Source: Myxococcota bacterium (GTDB lineage: Bacteria; Myxococcota_C; UBA6777). Taken from it: 22,714 nucleotides of DNA. Shown in pieces: positions 14,482 to 21,532 of the stretch; position 1 is the stretch's first letter; every line of letters begins with the position of its first letter. The DNA lies in NCBI GenBank assembly GCA_023150835.1, contig JAKLKB010000114.1, positions 1-22,714 of the forward strand, given 5' to 3'. Below the pieces are notes generated by a model that was not told the DNA's origin, ran no database searches, and saw only the letters and a list, made by a program, of their open reading frames with translations. Both the position numbers and the translations under genes were made by a program.

Positions 14482-16467
14482 ATGGTATCGTTGGCAAAGT
14501 TGGCAGAGGCGTTGCGTTCGCTGCATGGGTTACAAGAAGAAGGCATCGTGACGAAAGAGGAGTATACCTCGCTAAAAGAGCGGATACTTCGGTGTATTGC
14601 GGATGTGGTGGAGGGAGGCGTAGAGGAGCAAAGCACGCCGTTTTTGGGTAGCGACAACAACGAAGCGTATGCGCGCATACCAGCGGATCTTCCGAAACAG
14701 CCGATAGTAGGTGTTTTTCCCAATCAAAAAGAAAAAGCCTCTGTGGTGGAGGTCGCGAGCGTGGTGATCAAACGCATGCCATCGGTGGGTGGAAAAGAAC
14801 ATGACGAGCATGACGAAGAGCTTGCGTTTGCATTCGAGGGTGGGTTCGAGGATCCGCGAAAGGCAACGGAGCAAGGGAAAGAAAACGTGGGTTCTATAAG
14901 GGCCGATGCGCCGCTGGTTTCGGAGGGGGTGAGACCGTTTGAAGGCAAAGAGGTGGCTTCATCGAAAGGCAATGCGGCCTTGTTTCCGTCGGGGGCTTCT
15001 TTTGTGCGACGGGAGGCGGTCGGGGAGGTTGCTTTGGAAGAGGCGAGGGCGAGATCGGTCGGGGACATTGCTTTCATGCAGGCGAGGGCGGTTGGGGAGG
15101 CTGTTTTGGAAGAGGCTAGATCATTCGGATTAACGGGGGAGATCGCACGTTTGTTTGAGGGTGAGCCAAGCGCGGCGTTGTGGGGGGAGATGTGTGTGCT
15201 GTTTCGGTCGCAGAAGGGTTTGGATTGGGAAGCGTTAAATGTGCAGCTGGATCAGCGTTGGCCAGACCGTCTGCGACAGGCTCCCGTGGCTTGGGTTGAA
15301 GAGTTGCTGCGTGGAGAACGTGGGCCGTGGTGGTCGTGTGTGCGTGCTTTGGATATCGGGGAAGAGGGGCTGGGGCGCAGTTTGAAGATGGTGGAGCTTC
15401 AGATGTTGACGCGTTTTTCTGAGATTGCAGGTGTACGGAGCGTGCAGTTGAGCAAGCAGAAGATGGGCGCACAAGGAGCGCGGTTGTTGGTGGACTCGAT
15501 GTGGTCGGATCTGCGGCGTTTGGAGATCGGCGGTTGTGCGTTGGGGCCTGAAGGGCTGGCGATCTTGTTGAAGGGAAACTGGCCGAAGTTAGAAGTTTTG
15601 TCGTTGTGGTCGAATCTGCTTGGAGATAGCGGAGTGCGGTTGTTGTGTGAGGCTCCGTGGTCTTCGCTGCGAGCGTTGGATCTAAGCGGAAACGCCGTGA
15701 CGGCGAGCGGTATCGAACGTTTCGTACAGGCAGGATGGCCGGTATTAGAGCGTTTGCGTCTGGCGTGGAACAAGTTGGCCTCTGCGGGAGTTCATGCGTT
15801 GATGCTTCGCTCGTGGGAAAAGCTCAAAGTGTTGGATTTGGGATTTAATTGGATGCACGATGAGGGGGTGGTGGCGCTATCCAAGGGGCATCTTCCAGCG
15901 TTGGAAGTGTTGGATTTAACGGACAACGGGGTCGGATTTTTAGGAGCCAACACGCTTGCCCAAAGTCCGTGGCCGAATCTGCGAGCGTTATATCTGATGC
16001 GCAACAGCATCGCTGCCGACGGTGGGAAGTCGCTTGCACGCGCAACATGGCCGTTGTTGCAGCGTTTGGATCTGCGTCGAAACCGTTTGGGGGATGCGGG
16101 CGTGATCGGTTTGTGTTCCGCGAATTGGCCGACGTTGCAACATCTTGATTTGGCGGGGAACGATTTTGGTGCGGAGGGTGCGCGTGCTTTGGCGTATGCG
16201 TCGTTTCCGATCCTTCGGACGCTCTTGCTAGGATTCAATTGGATCGGTGATGATGGGGTGAAGGTTCTCGCAAAAGCGAACTGGCCCGCGCTCGAAGTGA
16301 TCTCGCTGGAGCGCAACCATCTGAGCGATGCGTCGGTGCGTTGGCTTCAAGAGGTGCCTTGGCCGTGTCTTCGGGAGATCAACCTGTCGATGAATCCGCT
16401 GACTCCCGAAGGGTTGGCCGCGCTGGAGAAGAGCCTCTCTGCAAGGTTACAACAAGAAAAAAGATAG
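14482..16467 (+). CDS. Large cytoplasmic LRR protein with SHOCT-like N-terminus
   Basis: 661 aa with no signal peptide or membrane segment. The start at 14482 is preferred because GGAGG lies five bases upstream; an in-frame ATG at 14446 (673 aa) has a poor site. Residues about 1-36 (LAKLAEALRSLHGLQEEGIVTKEEY, then LKERI) resemble a SHOCT-type short helical domain. A charged low-complexity linker follows, with three 12-13-residue imperfect repeats (AVGEVALEEARAR, SVGDIAFMQARA, VGEAVLEEARSF). About 217-290 is a domain also found at the start of the second LRR protein at 21533. From about 305 to the end run roughly 12-13 repeats of 26 residues with the pattern W-x-x-L-x-x-L-x-L-x-x-N-x-(L/I)-x-x-x-G, close to the ribonuclease-inhibitor type. 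Stop is eight bases before the flavoprotein gene. Probably a protein-binding scaffold. Confidence 0.85.
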   Translation: MVSLAKLAEALRSLHGLQEEGIVTKEEYTSLKERILRCIADVVEGGVEEQSTPFLGSDNNEAYARIPADLPKQPIVGVFPNQKEKASVVEVASVVIKRMPSVGGKEHDEHDEELAFAFEGGFEDPRKATEQGKENVGSIRADAPLVSEGVRPFEGKEVASSKGNAALFPSGASFVRREAVGEVALEEARARSVGDIAFMQARAVGEAVLEEARSFGLTGEIARLFEGEPSAALWGEMCVLFRSQKGLDWEALNVQLDQRWPDRLRQAPVAWVEELLRGERGPWWSCVRALDIGEEGLGRSLKMVELQMLTRFSEIAGVRSVQLSKQKMGAQGARLLVDSMWSDLRRLEIGGCALGPEGLAILLKGNWPKLEVLSLWSNLLGDSGVRLLCEAPWSSLRALDLSGNAVTASGIERFVQAGWPVLERLRLAWNKLASAGVHALMLRSWEKLKVLDLGFNWMHDEGVVALSKGHLPALEVLDLTDNGVGFLGANTLAQSPWPNLRALYLMRNSIAADGGKSLARATWPLLQRLDLRRNRLGDAGVIGLCSANWPTLQHLDLAGNDFGAEGARALAYASFPILRTLLLGFNWIGDDGVKVLAKANWPALEVISLERNHLSDASVRWLQEVPWPCLREINLSMNPLTPEGLAALEKSLSARLQQEKR

Positions 16468-16475
16468 GAGGCAAG

Positions 16476-18023
16476 ATGGAGAAGGCGACACAACGGAGCG
16501 TCGATCGGCCAGTTCGGTTGGAGGGGGCGTTGGCGGCATGGCGCGAAGCTTTGGGCGATGGCCGGGTGGCGGAGCAGGGAGAAGTGTTCGAAGCGGCGCA
16601 ATGGACGACTTTTGCGACGCCGCAGCGGATCTGGGCCGTGTTGTTTCCTGTGTGTCGAGAGGAAGTGCAAGCGTGCATTCAGATCGCCTCACGCTTTGAA
16701 GTCCCCGTGTATCCGATTAGTCGGGGGAAAAACTGGGGGCTGGGTTCAAAGTTGCCGCCTTGTGATGCGGTGTTGTTGGATCTGTCGCGGATGGATCGGA
16801 TCGTGGATTTTGACGAAGAGATGGCCTATATCACCGTCGAACCCGGGGTGACGTTTCAACAAGTGTATGCGTTTTTGCAAGCGCAAGGCTCGTCGCTGAT
16901 GCTTTCGGTGACGGGTGGATCGCCGTATGCGAGTGTGATCGGAAACTGCGCAGAACGCGGCGATGGTGTGGGTCCGTACGGTGATCGGGCCGAACACACC
17001 TGCGATATGGAAGTTGTCTTGCCTGATGGAGAAGTCCTGTATACGGGCTTTTCGCGGTATGCAGAAGCATCCCAGATCGCGCCGTTGTCGAGATGGGTTC
17101 CCGGGCCCGGGATCAACGAGATGTTCTTGCAATCGAGTTTGGGGATCATCACGCGGATGACGGTGTGGCTGATGCCCAAACCCGCGCATCTGCATCTGGT
17201 GTGGGCGACTTTTCGCGATGGAGCGCATCTTGCCGAAGCTACCGAGATCTTTCGGCGTCTGATGTTGCAAGGCGTGCTTCCACGCAACGCCATGACGATG
17301 TGGAACCTGTACAAGATCTTGGCGCGCAAGCAACAGTTTCCGTTTGCGACACAATCCGCCGAAGAAGCCTTTTTGTTGTCTTCGGTGCCATCGGAGCCTT
17401 GGTATGCTTGTGCGCCGCTGTATTATCCGTCTCGCGAACATGCCCGTGTGGATCGGCGTTATCTGCTCGAACAGCTAGAGGATCATGTCCACGATCTGAT
17501 GTTTTTCGATCAAGAAGAACATCCCGAGATCGTCCAAAATAGCTTGTTTGTGGGCGTTCCTACCGAAGAAAACATCGCAAGCGCCTATTGGCGCAAGTCC
17601 CAACCGCCTCCCGCGCAGATGGACCCTGATCGCGATCGTTGCGGTGTGCTGTGGACGTGCCATGTGGTCCCTTTGCAAAGTACCGCTGTTTCGCGTTTTA
17701 TGGAGATCGCAGAGCGCATTGTTTTGGAGCATGGACTGGAACCCAATCTAGGGCTGTCGTGTATGTCTGTGCGGGCCATGCGCGTCTTTGTCGCGTTGAT
17801 GTATGACCGCGACACCGAAGGCCACGATCAAAAAGCCATGCGATGCCATGATGCCGTCTTTTCGGCACTTTGCGCCGAAGGATTTTTGCCGTACCGTCTC
17901 GGACTCCCTTCGATGTCGCTGATGCCTGCGGTGACGGATCAATCGACGGCGTTTCTTGACAGGATCAAGTCCTTGTTCGATCCCCCTCATGTCCTTGCAC
18001 CCGGGCGCTACACCTTTCGCTAG
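16476..18023 (+). CDS. VAO/4-cresol dehydrogenase-family FAD-linked oxidoreductase
   Basis: 515 aa flavoprotein. The start is set by AGGAGG four bases before the ATG at 16476; the site overlaps the upstream stop, and the frame is open further upstream inside the LRR gene. An FAD-binding domain of the PCMH type covers about residues 50-240: PVYPISRGKNWGLGS (FAD pyrophosphate contact), LDLSRMDRIVDFDEE, YITVEPGVTFQQVY, and GNCAERGDGVGPYGDRAEH with MEVVLPDGEVLYTG. The C-terminal substrate domain ends in GFLPYRLGLPSM and HVLAPGRY, as in vanillyl-alcohol oxidase and p-cresol methylhydroxylase relatives. Whether FAD is covalently bound is not clear. No c-type cytochrome partner gene is adjacent, so oxygen or another acceptor may be used. 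Substrate, likely a phenol or alcohol, is inferred from family only. Second gene of an apparent two-gene operon; convergent with the exporter operon nine bases downstream. Confidence 0.88.
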   Translation: MEKATQRSVDRPVRLEGALAAWREALGDGRVAEQGEVFEAAQWTTFATPQRIWAVLFPVCREEVQACIQIASRFEVPVYPISRGKNWGLGSKLPPCDAVLLDLSRMDRIVDFDEEMAYITVEPGVTFQQVYAFLQAQGSSLMLSVTGGSPYASVIGNCAERGDGVGPYGDRAEHTCDMEVVLPDGEVLYTGFSRYAEASQIAPLSRWVPGPGINEMFLQSSLGIITRMTVWLMPKPAHLHLVWATFRDGAHLAEATEIFRRLMLQGVLPRNAMTMWNLYKILARKQQFPFATQSAEEAFLLSSVPSEPWYACAPLYYPSREHARVDRRYLLEQLEDHVHDLMFFDQEEHPEIVQNSLFVGVPTEENIASAYWRKSQPPPAQMDPDRDRCGVLWTCHVVPLQSTAVSRFMEIAERIVLEHGLEPNLGLSCMSVRAMRVFVALMYDRDTEGHDQKAMRCHDAVFSALCAEGFLPYRLGLPSMSLMPAVTDQSTAFLDRIKSLFDPPHVLAPGRYTFR

Positions 18024-18032
18024 AACAAGCAC

Positions 18033-18770
18033 CTACGGCAGCGGGCGTTTGAGGAAGCGGTGTAGCAAGAGGGCGATCACCACAGCATAACAGAAGATCC
18101 CAAGGGGGAGATAAGGCAGCCAAGCAGCGCCTTGGGTGGCTTGCCAATAGGCTTTCATCGGCCAATACACAGGGATCATTCCCACAAAGTCCTGAATACG
18201 AGAAGGCAGAAAGTACGCAACGACGGGCAACATCAAGATCGCGTTGTTGAGTTTGGTGAGCGCGAGGCCGGCGACTTTGTCGGACGCAAAGGCCGCTAGA
18301 AACAGCGCAAGATAGGGGGCTGTAAGCGCACTAACCGCAGATATCGCGATCACTACAAAGCACGGTATCGGCGGAGCTTGCAACAGCGGGTACGACAGCA
18401 GAGTCGTCACAAAACCCAAGAATGTCGGAAGAAACAGCCGATACAGCAAATAACCGCGCAGCGCGAGCGGGCTGACAGCGTAACTGGTGAGGGTTCCTTC
18501 GTCGCGTTCGTCGAGCAGCAAAAAACCCACGATCATGCCGCTGATCGAAGGAGCAAGCATAAAAAAGTTGCTCAAGATCAGCGGATGATAGGGACGCAGA
18601 TCAAATTGTGTATGTGTTTGAAGCTGCGCTGTCAGCCAAGGCAGGCCCACCCGCAAAAGCAGCGCAAACAACCAAGGCGCAAGCACCACCCACCGCAAAA
18701 GCGGATCGCGTCGGATATTGCGAAGGTCGATCGGAAGCAGACTACGGAAGATGCGTTGTGCGTTGATCAT
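18033..18770 (-). CDS. ABC-2 type exporter permease, second subunit
   Basis: 245 aa inner-membrane protein with about six hydrophobic segments. The start at 18770 overlaps the stop of the preceding permease gene in an ATGA arrangement, so the longer frame to 18854 is rejected. The motif LLLDERDEGTLTSYAVSPL after the second segment is the conserved cytoplasmic element of ABC-2 permeases that contacts the ATPase. It works with the permease at 18767-19492 and the ATPase at 19727-20584. The arrangement of two different ABC-2 permeases plus one ATPase plus TetR resembles fluoroquinolone-type export operons; the true substrate cannot be told from sequence. Confidence 0.85.
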   Translation of the reverse strand: MINAQRIFRSLLPIDLRNIRRDPLLRWVVLAPWLFALLLRVGLPWLTAQLQTHTQFDLRPYHPLILSNFFMLAPSISGMIVGFLLLDERDEGTLTSYAVSPLALRGYLLYRLFLPTFLGFVTTLLSYPLLQAPPIPCFVVIAISAVSALTAPYLALFLAAFASDKVAGLALTKLNNAILMLPVVAYFLPSRIQDFVGMIPVYWPMKAYWQATQGAAWLPYLPLGIFCYAVVIALLLHRFLKRPLP

Positions 18771-19492
18771 CGGTGCGCTCCTTGAGTCGCTGAAGTGGGA
18801 TCCACAAACCGCACAAAAGCGTGCATCGCCCAACGCCACGCCACCACCGCCCAAACAGACGAGAGCAATAGCGACAACAGCGTTTCAAGGCCCAAGTACG
18901 GGGTGTAGGCTTGGCGCAAAACGATCAGCGCAGGCGTCAATGGATGCAACCAGACCAACGGATGTTCGACCCCCGCACCGCTTAGAATGATCGGCAAGAT
19001 CATCAGCGTCACCCATCCCACCGAAGGCATCAGATAGTCGTTGATCGCGTCATAGGCCACCACCGAAGCAAAGCCCAGACACACCAGCGTGACACAAATC
19101 ACCATCAGCCCGAGCAATAAGAATATCCAACGCCCTAGAGAACCCGCGCAGATCAACGCAACAAGTAGGCTCTCGATGATCGCAAGGCCGCCCAATGTTG
19201 CGCATTTGGCCGATAAATACTCGTGTTTGCGCAACGGCGTCGTGACCAAAGCCCACAACGAACCCTCACTTTTTTCCAACAAGACGATCCCTGCCACAAA
19301 ATAAAATGTGGTGATCAAGACGTTCACAAATAAAAACAACGGAATCACCCGTAGCAACGGCCATTTTGTCGCTTGCAAAAGCGGCCATCCCAAAGCCACC
19401 CAAACCAAGGCCGTGATCGCACTGACCGCATAAAATCCATGCCGAATTTGTAGCACGATCTCCCAGCGCAGACTTGCCCAAAAGCGTCTCAT
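18767..19492 (-). CDS. ABC-2 type exporter permease, first subunit
   Basis: 241 aa with about six membrane segments. The ATG at 19492 has AGAGGA five bases upstream. LLEKSEGSLWALVTTPLRKHEYLSAK is the ABC-2 signature region (E-x-x-x-G-(S/T)-(L)-x-(A/S)-x-x-x-(T/S)-P-L), matching the same element in the second permease. The two are diverged homologues likely to form a heterodimer. A 234-base gap containing a dispersed repeat separates this gene from the ATPase gene upstream, while the downstream permease overlaps it by four bases. Confidence 0.85.
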   Translation of the reverse strand: MRRFWASLRWEIVLQIRHGFYAVSAITALVWVALGWPLLQATKWPLLRVIPLFLFVNVLITTFYFVAGIVLLEKSEGSLWALVTTPLRKHEYLSAKCATLGGLAIIESLLVALICAGSLGRWIFLLLGLMVICVTLVCLGFASVVAYDAINDYLMPSVGWVTLMILPIILSGAGVEHPLVWLHPLTPALIVLRQAYTPYLGLETLLSLLLSSVWAVVAWRWAMHAFVRFVDPTSATQGAHR

Positions 19493-19537
19493 TGAAATCC
19501 TCTTTTTGCTTTCTTTTTTTTCTTTTTTTCGGAAAAC

Positions 19538-19690
19538 TACGCAGTTGGAGGGTTTTGTGGGGCTTCACCCCACGCCCCGCAAGGGACTCTCGCCCCTTGA
19601 CCCCGTGTTGGCGAACAGATCATCGTTTTTCAAACCAACGAAGCTCTCGCTTGGACGGGTGCGAACACGGCTTTTTTGGGCTACTGCGTA
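19538..19690 (+). repeat. Family B dispersed repeat inside the exporter operon
   Basis: The body at 19567-19678 matches 14241-14355 (CACGCCCC-CAAGGGACT, GCCCCTTGACCCCGTG, GTTTTTCAA, GCTTGGACGG, GAACACGGC). The stretch is flanked by an 8-base inverted repeat, TACGCAGT at 19538-19545 and ACTGCGTA at 19683-19690. It fills the 19493-19726 gap between the ATPase and first permease genes, which otherwise holds no gene. The T-rich tracts at 19501-19530 lie near the permease start. Confidence 0.65.
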
Positions 19691-19726
19691 ACTCCTATCC
19701 TTGGTTGTACCGGCTGTTTTCGTTTG

Positions 19727-20584
19727 CTAGGCGTGCAAGGTGTGGCCTGTGACTTCCATAAAGATCCGATCCAGCGAAGTTTCTTGGGTGTGGATGGTTT
19801 GTAGGCCGGGATGGCGCAATAGCCTCTGGAATTCGGTATTTTCTGCCAAGTGGTTCATCGGGAACTCGGCGTGTTGAAGTTGATCTTGCTCGGTGTATTC
19901 GAGGCGGATGGCTTTTTGCCCGTGACGCAGTTTGAGTTCGCGTGGCTTGTCGATGAGGCGGATGTGGCCGTCCACGAGAAACGCGACGCGATCACAGACC
20001 TCTTCGGCGACGTGCATATCGTGTGTCGTCAAAAAGACCGTTGTTCCCGCCTGTTGTTGTTCTCGAAGACACTCTTTCATGCTTTGTACGTTGCTTGGGT
20101 CGAGTCCCGAAGTGGGTTCGTCAAGAAACAGCAGGCGCGGCTTGTGCAGCAACGCCCGAGCCACGTTCAAGCGGCTGCGCATCCCTTTGGAAAATTGGCT
20201 GACCAACGTATCCGCATCTTCGGATAATCCGAAGCGCGCAAGCAACGCATCCCCGTCCGTGCAAGGACCACGATACAGCGCCCCGAAATAGCGCAGGTTT
20301 TCTCTCGCTGTCAGCTTTTGAAACAAGCGCGGCACCTCAAATGCCACACCGATCTCTTCATACAACGCCTCGCCCCATCCGCTGATCTCACGCTCCAAAA
20401 AACGCGCCTGCCCTTTATAACCTTTGAGCAAGCCGATCAGGATCTTCTGTGTCGTGCTTTTTCCTGAGCCGCTTGGACCCAAAAAGCCGAAGATCTCGCC
20501 TTCTTGGATCGCAAAGTCCAAACCGTGCAATGTGGCTTCGCTTCGCCCCGCATAAGTATAAGAAAGCGCTTTGATCTCAATCAT
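19727..20584 (-). CDS. ABC exporter ATPase subunit (ABC-2 drug/lipid type)
   Basis: 285 aa cytoplasmic ATPase for the two permeases. The start at 20584 is chosen for AGGAG seven bases upstream; it lies inside the end of tetR (8-base overlap), so the two are translationally coupled. Walker A GPSGSGKST (36-44), signature VSQFSKGM (about 128-135), Walker B LLFLDE (151-156) with D-loop SGLD, and H-loop TTHD are all intact, in contrast to the exporter at 2811-4973. The C-terminal 70 residues (after RDELKLRHG-like KPRELKLRHGQKAIRLEY) are the usual accessory domain of DrrA/CcmA-type ATPases, ending LDRIFMEVTGH. Confidence 0.92.
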   Translation of the reverse strand: MIEIKALSYTYAGRSEATLHGLDFAIQEGEIFGFLGPSGSGKSTTQKILIGLLKGYKGQARFLEREISGWGEALYEEIGVAFEVPRLFQKLTARENLRYFGALYRGPCTDGDALLARFGLSEDADTLVSQFSKGMRSRLNVARALLHKPRLLFLDEPTSGLDPSNVQSMKECLREQQQAGTTVFLTTHDMHVAEEVCDRVAFLVDGHIRLIDKPRELKLRHGQKAIRLEYTEQDQLQHAEFPMNHLAENTEFQRLLRHPGLQTIHTQETSLDRIFMEVTGHTLHA

Positions 20585-21230
20585 CTGTTCGCTCCTTTCG
20601 CTTCTCTTTTCGCTTGTTTGCTTTGTCGTTCCAGAGAGGCTCAAAAAGCAGTTTTCCCCATGCTTTTGGTAAATCTGCTCGTTTCTCTTCTAAGACTTCA
20701 TCCCCCAATAAGCGTAAAAGCAGCACTCCCACGACAGATCCCGCGACAAGGCGCACCGTTAACGCCGCATCTTCGGTGTTGATCTGTCCAGTCTCCCGCA
20801 TCGCTTCAAACGCTGACGTCGCGATCTCCAAACTTGGCCCCACGATCCGCGAAAAATAGTCTTCGCGCATCGCTTGGTTTGAGAGAAGTTCCGGTAACAC
20901 CGCCCGCAACAGCGCTTGCTCTTTCCACAAGACCTCCAATCGATGCGCCAATAACGTCTCCGCCATCGTCCGAAATTCCCCATCCACCAGCGCCGTCATC
21001 TGGGCCTCTCGGCTTGCTGTCTCGTTCAATCGATCCAACAGCCCCAAAAGGATATCTTCTTTGCTTTTGAAATAGTTATACACCGTCCCGTTCGAGACTC
21101 CCGCTTCTTCCGCTACATCACGCGAACGTGCTTGGTGAAAACCTCGCTCGGAAAATACCCGCGCTGCTGCATCCAAGATCTGCTCTCGGCGCAACGAAGC
21201 CCACTGTTCTTGCAGTTTGTCTTTGCCCAC
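20577..21230 (-). CDS. TetR/AcrR-family repressor of the exporter operon
   Basis: 217 aa. The GTG start at 21230 has GGAG seven bases upstream. The N-terminal helix-turn-helix spans about residues 15-62: REQILDAAARVFSERGFHQ, then the recognition part VAEEAGVSNGTVYNYFKSKEDIL, matching TetR-family DNA-binding domains closely. The C-terminal ligand domain (about 70-200) is helical and ends in a Lys/Arg-rich tail. It is the first gene of the operon, overlapping the ATPase gene, and a perfect palindrome lies 47-64 bases upstream of its start. Autorepression and relief by an exported compound are the expected behaviour, by family knowledge. Confidence 0.92.
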   Translation of the reverse strand: MGKDKLQEQWASLRREQILDAAARVFSERGFHQARSRDVAEEAGVSNGTVYNYFKSKEDILLGLLDRLNETASREAQMTALVDGEFRTMAETLLAHRLEVLWKEQALLRAVLPELLSNQAMREDYFSRIVGPSLEIATSAFEAMRETGQINTEDAALTVRLVAGSVVGVLLLRLLGDEVLEEKRADLPKAWGKLLFEPLWNDKANKRKEKRKERTDD

Positions 21231-21257
21231 CTTTGTTCTCCATGATTTTTGATCGTA

Positions 21258-21294
21258 TTGACTGGTTGATCATTTGGTTGACCCGTCAGTCAAC
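21258..21294 (-). promoter_or_regulatory. Likely TetR operator/promoter region
   Basis: GTTGAC-CCGTCA-GTCAAC (21277-21294) is an exact inverted repeat with a six-base centre, the size and style of a TetR-family operator. A further half site TTGACTG lies at 21258-21264, and GGTTGATC and GGTTGACC repeat the half-site theme between them. On the minus strand TTGACT could serve as a -35 box and TACGAT (21252-21257) as a -10 for another pairing; the exact promoter is not certain. The sites lie between tetR and the divergent LRR gene. Confidence 0.65.
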
Positions 21295-21532
21295 TATGAA
21301 ATAAACAAAGAAAGAGCAGACGTCAAGCGAAATCGCCATGCGCGGTGTGGCGGCGCTTTTGTTTTGCTGAAAAGTTGCGAGGAGGGGCTGATCGGCGTCA
21401 AGTTGTGGAGCGATGCCGACAGGCGTTGTGTGTGGGGTGATGGGCGTGGTAGTGTGCTGTTTTTTGGCGTGGGAACAGGCGATCGAGAAGGTTTGTTTGC
21501 CGTTGCCGAAGCAAACGAGAGCGGAGCGAGAC

